Shown: positions 34,186 to 43,368 of the stretch, piece by piece | Layout: each line of letters starts with the position of its first letter | Position numbering within the stretch: the stretch's first letter is position 1 | Source of the DNA: Aquamicrobium defluvii | GTDB lineage: Bacteria > Pseudomonadota > Alphaproteobacteria > Rhizobiales > Rhizobiaceae | DNA length: 64,000 nucleotides | Direction of reading: 5' to 3' | NCBI RefSeq assembly: GCF_004363725.1 | Contig: NZ_SNZF01000018.1 | Location: forward strand, 1 to 64,000 | Notes under the pieces: model-generated | Told to the model about the DNA's origin: nothing | Seen by the model: the letters and a program-made list of their open reading frames with translations, nothing else | Database searches by the model: none | Translations under genes and position numbers: made by a program

Positions 34186-34466
34186 TGGCCGTGAGTTTCG
34201 AGGCGCTCGACGCGGTGCCGGGCTTCGCTGTCCCGGTCCACCGCGCCCTGACCGAGCCGATCCTGCTCGGTGGGGCGCCGCGATCCGTCGCGATCCTGAA
34301 CGGCACGCTGGCCGGGGCAGTCGGCCTCGGCCTCCAGCTCTGGCTCGCCGGCATCCTGATCTGGGCGGTCGGTCACATCGCCGCCGTCTGGGCCGCCAAG
34401 CGCGATCCGCTCTTCGTCGAGGTCGCGCGCCGCCATCTGCGCATCCCCGGCCATCTCTCGGTGTGA
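34185..34466 (+). CDS. trbD: TrbD, VirB3-like protein
   Basis: 93 residues with a single long hydrophobic region (VAILNGTLAGAVGLGLQLWLAGILIWAVGHIAAVWAA, about 35-70) and the conserved C-terminus DPLFVEVARRHLRIP. VirB3/TrbD works with the VirB4/TrbE ATPase at the inner membrane, whose gene follows after 10 bases. The ATG at 34185 overlaps the trbC stop by one base (TGATG). Confidence 0.92.
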   Translation: MAVSFEALDAVPGFAVPVHRALTEPILLGGAPRSVAILNGTLAGAVGLGLQLWLAGILIWAVGHIAAVWAAKRDPLFVEVARRHLRIPGHLSV

Positions 34467-34476
34467 GGTTTGATCC

Positions 34477-36984
34477 ATGATGAATCTCGCAGAATACCGC
34501 CGCACCGCTTCCCGCCTGGCCGATTATCTGCCCTGGGTGGCGCTGGTCGGGGAGGGAGTTGTCCTCAACAAGGATGGCTCGTTTCAGCGGACGGCGAAGT
34601 TTCGTGGCCCCGATCTGGATTCCGCCGTCGCGGCCGAACTGGTTGCGGTCGCGGGACGGCTGAACAACGCCTTCCGCCGTCTCGGCTCTGGCTGGGCCAT
34701 TTTCGTGGAAGCACAGCGTTCGGAGGCCGCAACCTATCCTGCGGACCGCTTCCCCGATCCCGCCTCGGCATTGGTCGATGCCGAGCGCAAGGCCGATTTC
34801 GAGGAAGAGGGCAGCCATTTCGTCTCCGGTTACTTCCTGACCTTCCTCTGGCTCCCGCCCGCCGAAGATGCCGCACGATCGGAGTCCTGGCTTTACGAGG
34901 GCCGCGAGACCTCGGGCGTGAACCCGTGGGAGCTGGTGCGCGGCTTCATCGACCGCACCGACCGCGTGCTGGCGCTGCTCGACGGCTTCATGCCGGAATG
35001 TAGCTGGCTCGATGACGCCGGCACGCTGACCTACCTCCATTCCACCATCTCGACCAATCGGCATCGCGTCCGCGTGCCGGAAGTGCCGATGTATCTCGAC
35101 GCTCTGCTGGCCGATCAGCCGCTGACCGGCGGGCTGGAGCCGCGCCTGGGCTTGTCGCATCTCCGGGTGCTGACGATCACCGGCTTTCCCGGCACGACCA
35201 CCCCCGGCCTCCTCGACGAGATGAACCGGCTGGCCTTTCCCTACCGATGGTCCACCCGCGCCATCCTCATGGACAAGACCGACGCGACCCGGCTGCTGAC
35301 CAAAATCCGCCGGCAATGGTTCGCCAAGCGCAAGAGCATCGCGGCGATCATCAAGGAGGTGATGACCAACGAGCAATCCGCGCTCGTGGACACCGATGCC
35401 GCGAACAAGGCCGCCGACGCGGATATGGCGTTGCAGGAACTCGGCGCCGACATGGCCGGCATGGCCTATGTCACGGCGACCGTCACCGTCTGGGACGAGG
35501 ACGCCCGCCGCGCCGACGAAAAGCTGCGGCTGGTCGAGAAAATCATCCAGTCCCGCGATTTCAGCGTCATGGTCGAGACGGTCAATGCCGTCGACGCCTG
35601 GCTCGGCAGCCTGCCCGGACATGCCTATGCCAATGTCCGCCAGCCGCCGGTCTCGACGCTCAACCTTGCCCACATGGTCCCTTCGTCCGCTGTGTGGGCG
35701 GGGCCGGAACGGGACGATCACTTCGGCGCACCCCCGCTGCTTTACGGCAGAACCGAAGGATCGACCCCGTTCCGGCTGTCCCTTCATGTCGGCGACGTAG
35801 GCCATACCCTTGTCGTCGGACCGACCGGCGCCGGCAAGTCGGTGCTGCTGGCGCTGATGGCCTTGCAGTTCCGTCGGTACGCGCGCTCACAGGTCTTCGC
35901 CTTCGATTTCGGCGGCTCCATCCGCGCCTCCGCACTCGCGATGCAGGGTGACTGGCATGATCTCGGCGGTGAACTGACCGACGCTTCCGAGACGTCGGTT
36001 TCGTTGCAACCGCTGGCCCGCATCCACGAGACATCCGAACGTGCCTGGGCCGCCGACTGGATCGTGGCGATCCTGATGCGCGAGAACATCCAGATCACGC
36101 CCGAGGTGAAGGAACATCTCTGGACCGCGCTGACCTCACTTGCCTCGGCTCCGGTCGGGGAACGCACCATCACCGGCCTCGCCGTGCTGCTTCAGTCCAA
36201 TGACCTGAAACAGGCGCTGCGCTCCTATTGCGTCGGCGGTCCCTATGGTCGGCTGCTCGATGCGGAGGCCGAGCATCTCGGCTCGTCGGATGTGCAGGCA
36301 TATGAGATCGAAGGCTTGGTCGGCACCGGCGCGGCGCCCGCCGTCCTCTCTTACCTGTTCCACCGTATCGGCGACCGGCTCGATGGCCGGCCGACGATGC
36401 TGATTATCGACGAGGGCTGGCTGGCGCTCGATGACGAAGGGTTCGCGGACCAGCTCAGAGAATGGCTCAAGACCCTGCGCAAAAAGAACGCCAGCGTCAT
36501 CTTCGCCACGCAGTCGCTGTCGGACATCGACAATTCGGCCATTGCACCCGCGATCATCGAAAGCTGCCCGACACGGCTTCTGCTGCCAAATGAGCGCGCC
36601 ATCGAGCCGCAGATCACCGCGATCTATCGCCGCTTCGGCCTCAACGATCGCCAGATCGAGATCCTCGCACGGGCCACGCCCAAGCGGGACTACTACTGCC
36701 AGTCGCGGCGCGGCAACCGCCTGTTCGACCTCGGATTGTCAGAAGTCGGGCTGGCGCTTTGCGCGGCATCGGCCAAGTCCGATCAGGCCCTGATCAGCGA
36801 CATCCTCGCCGAGTATGGCAGCAACGGGTTTCTCGCCGCCTGGCTACGTGTACGCGGCGTCGATTGGGCGGCCGATCTCATCCCGGACCTCACCAATCTC
36901 GCGACCGAAAGCGAACACCTGCCGCCAGTCGTCGATGAAAACGAATTCGGCATCATCCTGGAAGAAGAGGAGATTACCCCATGA
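34477..36984 (+). CDS. trbE: TrbE, VirB4-type ATPase
   Basis: 835 residues. The N-terminal half is the CagE/TrbE/VirB domain (about 170-390), and the C-terminal AAA ATPase has Walker A VGPTGAGKSVLLALMALQFRRY near 448 and Walker B TMLIIDEGWLALDDEGF near 640, followed by SVIFATQSLSDIDNSAIAPAIIESC. It energises pilus biogenesis and channel assembly at the inner membrane. Full length for the family. Two adjacent Met codons begin the protein; the first is used here. It overlaps trbJ by four bases. Confidence 0.96.
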   Translation: MMNLAEYRRTASRLADYLPWVALVGEGVVLNKDGSFQRTAKFRGPDLDSAVAAELVAVAGRLNNAFRRLGSGWAIFVEAQRSEAATYPADRFPDPASALVDAERKADFEEEGSHFVSGYFLTFLWLPPAEDAARSESWLYEGRETSGVNPWELVRGFIDRTDRVLALLDGFMPECSWLDDAGTLTYLHSTISTNRHRVRVPEVPMYLDALLADQPLTGGLEPRLGLSHLRVLTITGFPGTTTPGLLDEMNRLAFPYRWSTRAILMDKTDATRLLTKIRRQWFAKRKSIAAIIKEVMTNEQSALVDTDAANKAADADMALQELGADMAGMAYVTATVTVWDEDARRADEKLRLVEKIIQSRDFSVMVETVNAVDAWLGSLPGHAYANVRQPPVSTLNLAHMVPSSAVWAGPERDDHFGAPPLLYGRTEGSTPFRLSLHVGDVGHTLVVGPTGAGKSVLLALMALQFRRYARSQVFAFDFGGSIRASALAMQGDWHDLGGELTDASETSVSLQPLARIHETSERAWAADWIVAILMRENIQITPEVKEHLWTALTSLASAPVGERTITGLAVLLQSNDLKQALRSYCVGGPYGRLLDAEAEHLGSSDVQAYEIEGLVGTGAAPAVLSYLFHRIGDRLDGRPTMLIIDEGWLALDDEGFADQLREWLKTLRKKNASVIFATQSLSDIDNSAIAPAIIESCPTRLLLPNERAIEPQITAIYRRFGLNDRQIEILARATPKRDYYCQSRRGNRLFDLGLSEVGLALCAASAKSDQALISDILAEYGSNGFLAAWLRVRGVDWAADLIPDLTNLATESEHLPPVVDENEFGIILEEEEITP

Positions 36985-37763
36985 AGCGCGCAATTCCCCG
37001 GTTCATCCGCATGGCAAGCGCCTCGACGCTCTTGCTTGCGCTCTCCGTGCCGCTGGCTCTGGCGCCGGTGTTCACGACACCGGCCCATGCCTTCTTCGGC
37101 GGGTTCGGCCGGATCGTCTATGACCCGACCAACCATGCCGAGAACCTGCTGACCGCCGCGCGCACGCTGGAACAGATCAACAATCAGATCACCTCGCTCC
37201 AGAACGAGGCACAGATGCTGATCAACCAGGCCCGCAATCTCGCGAGCCTGCCGTATTCGTCGCTCCAGCAGCTTCAGCAGAACGTCCAGCGCACTCAGCA
37301 GCTTCTCGGTCAGGCCCAGAACATCGCCTTCGATGTGCAGAACATCGACCAGATGTTCCAGCAGGACTACGGCAATCTGTCCCTGACCGCGACCGACCAG
37401 CAGCTCATTGCCGATGCCCGGTCCCGCTGGGAGAATACCGTCGGGGGCCTCCAGGATGCCATGCGGGTGCAGGCCGGCGTTGTCGGCAACATCGACAGCA
37501 ACCGGGCCGAGATGTCCGCGCTCGTCGGCGAAAGCCAGGGCGCGACCGGCGCGCTTCAGGCCACTCAGGCCGGCAACCAGCTTCTCGCCCTCCAGTCGCA
37601 GCAGCTTTCCGACCTGATCGCGGTCATCTCGGCCAATGGCCGGGCCGAGGCCCTCATGGAGGCCGAACGCGCGACCGCCGCCGAGCAGGGCCGCATCCAG
37701 CGCGAGCGGTTCCTCACCCCGGGTTCGGGCTACCAGCCCGGCAACGCGCAGATGTTCAACTGA
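36981..37763 (+). CDS. trbJ: TrbJ, VirB5-like pilus-associated protein
   Basis: 260 residues. Signal peptide SASTLLLALSVPLALAPVFTTPAHAF (cleavage near residue 37), then FFGGFGRIVYDPTNHAENLLTAARTLEQINNQITSLQNEAQMLINQARNL, the TrbJ signature with a long Gln/Asn-rich coiled coil (about 55-130). A second helical region (about 150-235) repeats Gln-rich heptads. It is periplasmic, probably a minor pilus or adhesion component as with VirB5. Overlaps trbE by four bases. Confidence 0.94.
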   Translation: MKRAIPRFIRMASASTLLLALSVPLALAPVFTTPAHAFFGGFGRIVYDPTNHAENLLTAARTLEQINNQITSLQNEAQMLINQARNLASLPYSSLQQLQQNVQRTQQLLGQAQNIAFDVQNIDQMFQQDYGNLSLTATDQQLIADARSRWENTVGGLQDAMRVQAGVVGNIDSNRAEMSALVGESQGATGALQATQAGNQLLALQSQQLSDLIAVISANGRAEALMEAERATAAEQGRIQRERFLTPGSGYQPGNAQMFN

Positions 37764-37780
37764 GCCGGGGAGGGCAGATC

Positions 37781-38068
37781 ATGGAAGGGAAGGTGCTGGT
37801 CCGGATTGCCGCCATCGTGTTCGTCGCCGTCGCGATCACCGCGGCGATCATCGAGATGACCCGCGAGGAAGCCCCCGCGCCAGCACCTTCCGCTCCTGCT
37901 CTTTCGCGTCAGGTCGATCCCCTGCGCGAAGGGCAGCGCCGCTGTCAGGAGATGGGAGAGGCGGCAGCCAATGATGCCGCCTGCCTGGGCATCTGGGCCG
38001 AGACCCGCGACCAGTTTCTCGGCCGGACACCCGCGCCGTCGACGCCTGGCCCGGATGAGGGGCGATAA
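37781..38068 (+). CDS. trbK: TrbK-alt type entry-exclusion protein
   Basis: 95 residues: an N-terminal membrane anchor (VLVRIAAIVFVAVAITAAIIEM), a Pro/Ala-rich linker, and a small domain with two Cys (RRCQEMGEAAANDAACLGIWAETRDQFLG). This architecture corresponds to the alphaproteobacterial TrbK-alt proteins, placed between trbJ and trbL and thought to block redundant transfer into cells already holding the element. It lacks a lipobox, unlike RP4 TrbK. AGGGCAG precedes the ATG. Confidence 0.85.
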   Translation: MEGKVLVRIAAIVFVAVAITAAIIEMTREEAPAPAPSAPALSRQVDPLREGQRRCQEMGEAAANDAACLGIWAETRDQFLGRTPAPSTPGPDEGR

Positions 38069-38070
38069 TC

Positions 38071-39429
38071 ATGGGCGGGACGGGGGTCATCGACAATTTT
38101 CTCGGCATCTTCACCGGCTACATCGACTCGGGCTTTGGCCTGCTCGGCGGTGAGGTTGCCTTTATTGCCACGACGCTCATCGTCATCGACGTGACGCTCG
38201 CCGCCCTGTTCTGGGCCTGGGGCGCCGACGACGACATCATCGCGCGCCTGGTGAAGAAGACGATCTTCGTCGGCGTCTTCGCCTATATCATCGCCAACTG
38301 GAACAATCTCGCCCGCATCGTCTTCGAGAGCTTCGCCGGCCTCGGCCTCATGGCCTCGGGCACGGGGTTTTCTGCCGCCGATCTCCTGCGCCCTGGCCGC
38401 GTCGCCCAGATCGGCCTCGATGCCGGGCGCCCGCTGCTCGAATCCATTTCCGATCTCATGGGCTGGATCGCGGTCTTTGAAAACCTCGTGCAGATCCTCT
38501 GCCTGTTCTTCGCCTGGGCACTGGTGATCCTCGCCTTCTTCATCCTGGCGATCCAGCTCTTCGTCACCCTGATCGAGTTCAAGCTGACGACGCTTGCAGG
38601 CTTCGTGCTGATCCCCTTCGGTCTCTTCGGCAAGACCGCCTTCATGGCTGAAAGGGTCCTGGGCAATGTCGTCTCGAGCGGCATCAAGGTGCTGGTTCTC
38701 GCCGTCATCATCGGGATCGGCTCGACGCTCTTCGGCCAGTTTACCGCCGGGTTCGGTGGTGCGACGCCGACCATCGACGACGCGATGGCGATTGTGCTGG
38801 CGGCTTTGTCGTTGCTGGGTCTCGGTATATTCGGCCCCGGCATCGCCACCGGCCTCGTCTCTGGCGGCCCGCAACTCAGCGCTGGTGCCGCTGTTGGGAC
38901 CGGCCTGGCTGTCGGCGGCGCCGCAATCGCTGCCAGTGGCGCGACCATGCTCGCCGCGCGGGGCGGCGGTGCCGCACTCTCGGGCGGTGCTGCGCTTGCG
39001 CGCGGTGGCGCCTCGGCCGCAGGTGCAGCCTCGTCAGCCTATACCCTCGGCTCTATGGGCGACTCCGGTGCGGCCGGGGTCGCCTCCGGGCTTGGCGGTG
39101 TGGCGCGGGCCGCAGGCTCGGCTGCCATCTCGCCTTTGAAACGAGCAGCCTCCCGCGCCGCCGACAGTGTGAGATCCAGCTACTCCGATGGCGCAAAAGC
39201 CGGGTTCGCGGCGTCCGGCGGCAGCTCCTCCATGGGCACGGTCGGGGGCGGCCCTTCGCCCGAGCCGTCATCACCCTCAGCCGCCGATGGTCCGCCGGCC
39301 TGGGCGCAGCAGATGCGCCGCAGTCGGGCCATGAGCCATGGCGTCACCGCTGCCGCCCATGCCGTCCGGTCCGGTGACAGCCACGGTGGCGGCTCCTCCG
39401 TCAGCCTTTCCGAAAGCGACCGCACATGA
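38071..39429 (+). CDS. trbL: TrbL, VirB6-like membrane protein
   Basis: 452 residues. Several transmembrane segments occupy about 20-285 (for example VAFIATTLIVIDVTLAALFWAWG, ALVILAFFILAIQLFVTLIEF, IKVLVLAVIIGIGSTLFG and AMAIVLAALSLLGLGIFG). A Gly/Ala/Ser-rich, low-complexity C-terminus (about 290-450) follows, typical of P-type TrbL. It forms part of the inner-membrane channel. Starts two bases after the trbK stop. Overlaps trbF by four bases. Confidence 0.94.
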   Translation: MGGTGVIDNFLGIFTGYIDSGFGLLGGEVAFIATTLIVIDVTLAALFWAWGADDDIIARLVKKTIFVGVFAYIIANWNNLARIVFESFAGLGLMASGTGFSAADLLRPGRVAQIGLDAGRPLLESISDLMGWIAVFENLVQILCLFFAWALVILAFFILAIQLFVTLIEFKLTTLAGFVLIPFGLFGKTAFMAERVLGNVVSSGIKVLVLAVIIGIGSTLFGQFTAGFGGATPTIDDAMAIVLAALSLLGLGIFGPGIATGLVSGGPQLSAGAAVGTGLAVGGAAIAASGATMLAARGGGAALSGGAALARGGASAAGAASSAYTLGSMGDSGAAGVASGLGGVARAAGSAAISPLKRAASRAADSVRSSYSDGAKAGFAASGGSSSMGTVGGGPSPEPSSPSAADGPPAWAQQMRRSRAMSHGVTAAAHAVRSGDSHGGGSSVSLSESDRT

Positions 39430-40115
39430 ACATCTTCAAACGACCGACGACCCACTACGGCAAGGTGCCGGAACCCGAGACGCCCTATCAGCGCGCCGCG
39501 CAGGTCTGGGACGAACGTATCGGCTCTGCCCGCGTCCAGGCACGAAACTGGCGCTACATGGCCTTCGGCTCCCTGATCCTCGCGGCAGGTTTCGCCGGGG
39601 CTCTCGTCTGGCAATCGGCGCGCGGAACCGTCGTGCCCTGGGTGGTTCAGGTGGACAATCTCGGCCATGCGCAGGCCCTCGCGCCGGCAGCGGCCGATTA
39701 TCGACCGACCGATCCGCAGATCGCGTTCCACCTCGGCCGTTTCATCGAACAGGTGCGCGCGCTCCCGGCCGACGCCATCGTCGTCCGTCAGAACTGGCTC
39801 AGAGCCTACGAGTTCACCACCGACCGGGGCGCGGCGGCGCTGAACGACTACGCCCGCTCCAACGATCCGTTCACGCGCGTCGGTCGACAGCAGGTCGCCG
39901 TCGAGGTGTCGAGCATCATCCGGGCGTCCCCGGACAGTTTCCGCGTAGCCTGGACCGAACGCCACTACGAGAACGGCCAGCTCTCCACCACCGAGCGATG
40001 GACCGCGATCCTGACCATCGTGATCCAGTCCCCGCGGGACGCCGAGCGGCTGCGCGCCAATCCCCTGGGAATCTACGTCAACGCGATCAACTGGTCGCGG
40101 GAGATGAGCCAATGA
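39426..40115 (+). CDS. trbF: TrbF, VirB8-like protein
   Basis: 229 residues: short cytoplasmic part (FKRPTTHYGKVPEPETPYQRAAQVWDERIGSARVQARNWR), one transmembrane helix (about 41-58, MAFGSLILAAGFAGALVW), then a periplasmic NTF2-like domain (VVPWVVQVDNLGHAQAL...SIIRASPDSFRVAWTERHYENG). VirB8-family proteins nucleate the inner-membrane complex. The spacing (four-base overlaps on both sides) indicates strict translational coupling. Confidence 0.95.
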   Translation: MNIFKRPTTHYGKVPEPETPYQRAAQVWDERIGSARVQARNWRYMAFGSLILAAGFAGALVWQSARGTVVPWVVQVDNLGHAQALAPAAADYRPTDPQIAFHLGRFIEQVRALPADAIVVRQNWLRAYEFTTDRGAAALNDYARSNDPFTRVGRQQVAVEVSSIIRASPDSFRVAWTERHYENGQLSTTERWTAILTIVIQSPRDAERLRANPLGIYVNAINWSREMSQ

Positions 40116-41137
40116 TCCGCACGTCTCTGAGTAACCCCGCCTTTCCGGTTTTCCGTAAACCCTGTGCGGCTTTGCTGCTTTCCGCCACCATGCTGGCCGG
40201 CTGCGCGACCAATCGGACGCCGCAGTTCAGCTACGATGCCGATGTGCCGCCCTTGCCGACCGTGCAGGCGGCTGCGACCGACACAACGCCCCGGCCGCTG
40301 CATGTCCCGCCCGCCTGGACTGTGGCGCGGGGCGGCGAGGCTGCCGGCACGGCCACGGCCCGCGTCGAGAACGCCAATGCCGCGGCCCGCGTCGAGCCGC
40401 GCCGGGAAGGCTACTACAATGCCATCCAGATCTATCCGTGGAGCGAAGGCGCGCTTTATCAAGTCTATGCCGCCGTCGGGCAGATCACGACCATTGCGCT
40501 GGAGCCGGGCGAGAGCCTGACCGGCGCGGGACCGATTGCCGCCGGTGATACTGCCCGCTGGATCATCGGTGACACCGAGAGCGGCAGCGGCCCGACCCGC
40601 CGGGTGCATGTGCTGGTGAAGCCGACTCGGCCGGACATCGCGACCAACCTCGTCATAACCACCGACCGCCGGATCTACATGATCGAGCTGCGCGCACGAG
40701 AAGCACTCTACATGCCCGCCGTCGCCTGGGCCTATCCCGCACCACCGCCGGGCAGCCGCGCGACCGCGCCGTCGGCCCCCGTCATCCCGGCCGAGGCCGC
40801 GCGCAACTATCGTTACGGCTTGCAGTTGCAGGGCAGCAGTCCGCCATGGCGGCCGGTTTCCGTCTTCGACGACGGCAGGCGTGTCTATGTCGTTTTCCCG
40901 CGCGGCATCATTCAGGGCGAGATGCCGCCCCTGTTCGTCCTTGGGTCGGACGGTGAACCGCAGATCGTCAACAGCCGCATTCATCAGAACATCCTGATTG
41001 TGGACAGGCTGTTTGGTGCGGCCGAATTGCGCCTTGGCTCTGGCGACCGCCAGCAGGTCGTCAGAATCGTCCGCGTCGAGCAGACGGAGGCCGCAGCCCA
41101 ACCAGCCGGAGCGACCACGGGAGGATCACCCTCATGA
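40112..41137 (+). CDS. trbG: TrbG, VirB9-like protein
   Basis: 341 residues. A lipoprotein signal ends in LAGC (Cys31), which is often seen for alphaproteobacterial TrbG. The mature part contains YYNAIQIYPWSEGALYQVYAAVGQITTIALEPGE, TRRVHVLVKPTRPDIATNLVITTDRRIYMIELRA and VSVFDDGRRVYVVFPRGIIQGEMPPLF, the VirB9/TrbG beta-sandwich pair. It belongs to the outer-membrane core complex with TrbI. The ATG at 40112 lies inside the trbF stop overlap. Confidence 0.95.
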   Translation: MIRTSLSNPAFPVFRKPCAALLLSATMLAGCATNRTPQFSYDADVPPLPTVQAAATDTTPRPLHVPPAWTVARGGEAAGTATARVENANAAARVEPRREGYYNAIQIYPWSEGALYQVYAAVGQITTIALEPGESLTGAGPIAAGDTARWIIGDTESGSGPTRRVHVLVKPTRPDIATNLVITTDRRIYMIELRAREALYMPAVAWAYPAPPPGSRATAPSAPVIPAEAARNYRYGLQLQGSSPPWRPVSVFDDGRRVYVVFPRGIIQGEMPPLFVLGSDGEPQIVNSRIHQNILIVDRLFGAAELRLGSGDRQQVVRIVRVEQTEAAAQPAGATTGGSPS

Positions 41138-42267
41138 GCGGCACCGACACCACGGCTCCCATGCGGTTGCGCGCCGAGCCGCCCCGCGTCACCCGCCTGT
41201 CGCGCAAGATGCTGGCGGGCGTGGGAGCCGTCGCGCTTCTCGGCATCGGGGGCGCACTGATTTACGCCCTCCAGACCCGCGATGCAGGACCGGCAAGCGA
41301 AGAACTCTATTCGACCGAGAACCGGCCCACGGCAGATGGGCTTGCCGGCTTGCCGCGCGACTATACCGGCCCGGTCTTGGGACCGGCGTTGCCGGGAGAC
41401 CTCGGCCGTCCGATCCTCGAGGCGCAGAACCGCGGACAGCCGGTCGTGCCGTCAACCATCGCGACATCGACCGTCGATCCCGAAGAACAACGCCGTCTCG
41501 CCGAGGAAGAAGCCGCACGCTTGAGCGGTGTGTTCTTCCAGGCCGGCCCGCGCACGGCAACCCCGTCGGGAACGTCCATGTCCGGCCTTGCTGGCCTCGG
41601 CCTCGGCCTCGGCGGGCAGCCGGACGGACAGAACCGCCATACGGATTTCCTCAACGGCCCAGTGGATCGGCAGACCGTTGCGCCGGATCGCGTCGCGCCG
41701 CCGGCATCGCCCTATATCCTTCAGGCCGGGGCCGTGATCCCGGCCGCGCTCATCACCGGCATCCGTTCGGACCTGCCCGGCCAGATCACCGCGCAAGTGA
41801 CGGAGAACGTCTATGACAGCCCGACCGGCAGCCTGCTCCTGATCCCGCAGGGAACGCGCATCATCGGCCAATACGATGACGGCGTGACCTTCGGCCAGCG
41901 CCGCGTGTTGCTGGTGTGGAACCGCCTGATCCTGCCGGGCGGCCGTTCCATCGTTCTGGAGCGCCTGCCGGGCGCGGACGCCAGCGGCTACGCCGGGCTT
42001 GAGGATGGCGTCGATTACCACTGGTGGGATCTGATGAAAGCCGCAGGGCTGTCCACGCTGCTAGCCGTCGGCACGGAGCTGGCGACGAGCGACGAGGACC
42101 GGCTGATCCGTGCCATCCGCGACGGGGCGCAGGATACCGTCAATCAGGCAGGCCAGCAGATTGTCCAGCGCCAGTTGCAGGTCGCGCCCACGCTGACCAT
42201 CAGGCCCGGTTTCCCGGTCAGGATCATCGTCACCCGCGACCTTGTGTTCGAGCCGACAGGAGGTTGA
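41134..42267 (+). CDS. trbI: TrbI, VirB10-like protein
   Basis: 377 residues. One transmembrane helix (about 29-46, MLAGVGAVALLGIGGALIYAL), a Pro/Gly-rich periplasmic linker, and the conserved VirB10 C-terminal domain: SPYILQAGAVIPAALITGIRSDLPGQITAQVTENVYDSPTGSLLLIPQGTRIIGQYD and the final FPVRIIVTRDLVFEP. It spans both membranes and gates the channel. It overlaps trbG by four bases. Confidence 0.96.
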   Translation: MSGTDTTAPMRLRAEPPRVTRLSRKMLAGVGAVALLGIGGALIYALQTRDAGPASEELYSTENRPTADGLAGLPRDYTGPVLGPALPGDLGRPILEAQNRGQPVVPSTIATSTVDPEEQRRLAEEEAARLSGVFFQAGPRTATPSGTSMSGLAGLGLGLGGQPDGQNRHTDFLNGPVDRQTVAPDRVAPPASPYILQAGAVIPAALITGIRSDLPGQITAQVTENVYDSPTGSLLLIPQGTRIIGQYDDGVTFGQRRVLLVWNRLILPGGRSIVLERLPGADASGYAGLEDGVDYHWWDLMKAAGLSTLLAVGTELATSDEDRLIRAIRDGAQDTVNQAGQQIVQRQLQVAPTLTIRPGFPVRIIVTRDLVFEPTGG

Positions 42268-42269
42268 CC

Positions 42270-42491
42270 ATGACCAAGCTGAAACTCGGCCCGCTGACGG
42301 ACGACAAGCCCGTGAAGATCACGGTGGAACTGCCCGCGCCGCTTCACCGCGATCTGATCGCCTATGCCGAGGTACTGGCCCGCGAGAGCGGCCAGTCCGT
42401 CGCCGATCCCGTCAGGCTTATCGTGCCGATGTTGGAGCGGTTCATCGCCACGGATCGTGGCTTTGCAAAGGCGCGAAAGATCCGCTCATGA
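42270..42491 (+). CDS. DUF2274 protein at the end of the trb operon
   Basis: 73 residues: MTKLKLGPLTDDKPVKITVELPAPLHRDLIAYAEVLARESGQ, with the strand-helix pattern of a ribbon-helix-helix-like protein, and a C-terminal LIVPMLERFIATDRGFAKARK. DUF2274 closes trb operons of this type almost invariably. It may regulate transfer genes, but no function is proven. AGGAGG lies 5 bases before the ATG. The 3' end overlaps the convergent TetR gene by six bases. Confidence 0.92.
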   Translation: MTKLKLGPLTDDKPVKITVELPAPLHRDLIAYAEVLARESGQSVADPVRLIVPMLERFIATDRGFAKARKIRS

Positions 42492-43118
42492 CGTGATCGG
42501 GTGTTTGGCCGGGCCGGTTGCCGCGATCATCTCCATGAGCGCGTCTATCACGCTCTGCGTCGAGTCCCACTTCGCCGCGTGGTCCAGCAGGCGGTTCTGA
42601 ATGTTCAGACTGACCGCTCCGTGGATCGTTGACCAGAACATGAAGCCGTAGCGTTGCAGGTCAGCACCCGGCAAGTAACCATGCTCCTGAGATGAGCGCA
42701 GGCCTGTCAGCAGCAGACTCAGGACCTGACGACCCGCTTCGCTTGACCACGGATCATCGCTCACCCCAAGCTTCGGGGGCGGTGAGAACATCAGCCGGTA
42801 CAGAGTGGGGTTCTCCAGGGCGAAGCGCGCATAGGCATAGCTGCCATCGCGCAAATAGCCGAACGGATCGCCTCGCATCTGTTCGAAAACCGCGAACTTC
42901 TCATTGTAGAGCCGTCCAAAGCCTTCATCACGTGCCGCGCGCAGCAAAGCATTCTTGTTACGGAAATGGCCGTAAAGGGCCGGCGCCGTGCATCCCACGG
43001 CTTGTGCCACCGCCGTCAGTGGAACACCGAAGTCGCCCTGCTGTGCCAGCAGGCGGATCGTTTCCTCGACCGCGCGGCGAGGAATATCAAGTTCCTGCTC
43101 CTTCCTGGGCCGAGCCAT
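42486..43118 (-). CDS. TetR-family transcriptional regulator
   Basis: 210 residues. N-terminal HTH: IPRRAVEETIRLLAQQGDFGVPLTAVAQAVGCTAPALYGHFRNKNALLRAARDEGF (about 12-66), then a ligand-binding region with a TetR_C_33/WHG-like helix set (YARFALENPTLYRLMFSPPPK). The start at 43118 is the Met before the basic MARPRKEQELD; upstream residues in the frame are operator DNA. A perfect inverted repeat at 43207-43225 and a half-site at 43147 are probable operators. No enzyme or efflux gene lies next to it, so its target may be only itself or the divergent LysR gene. Confidence 0.9.
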   Translation of the reverse strand: MARPRKEQELDIPRRAVEETIRLLAQQGDFGVPLTAVAQAVGCTAPALYGHFRNKNALLRAARDEGFGRLYNEKFAVFEQMRGDPFGYLRDGSYAYARFALENPTLYRLMFSPPPKLGVSDDPWSSEAGRQVLSLLLTGLRSSQEHGYLPGADLQRYGFMFWSTIHGAVSLNIQNRLLDHAAKWDSTQSVIDALMEMIAATGPAKHPITS

Positions 43119-43146
43119 CGGGATCCCTGCTGCAACTGTGCGTGAA

Positions 43147-43225
43147 AACTGAATGTGATTTATTTTTTTCGTTGACGGACCCGTTGTCAAGCAGCACCAT
43201 TCCAAGAACTGAATGACATTCAGTT
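43147..43225. promoter_or_regulatory. TetR-type operators: AACTGAAT half-site and full inverted repeat
   Basis: AACTGAAT-GAC-ATTCAGTT at 43207-43225 has perfect 8-bp arms. A second AACTGAAT at 43147-43154 lacks its partner arm. They flank a T-rich stretch and a TTGACGG-like element (43173-43180) in the tetR promoter region. Confidence 0.65.
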
Positions 43226-43368
43226 TGAGGCGGAGAGGAGGGGAGATGGTCGCGTACGAATCTGGGCATCATGGTGCGCGCCTCTCTTGTGGCACGCGCC
43301 GTCGCCTTCGCCGGCAGGCCGCGACCGAACGCCGGCCAGAAGCCGACTGCGGTTCGGGATGATGCGTC

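Noticed and set aside
33796..35805. 669-residue minus-strand frame opposite trbB-trbE
   Set aside because: Antisense shadow of strongly supported trb genes.
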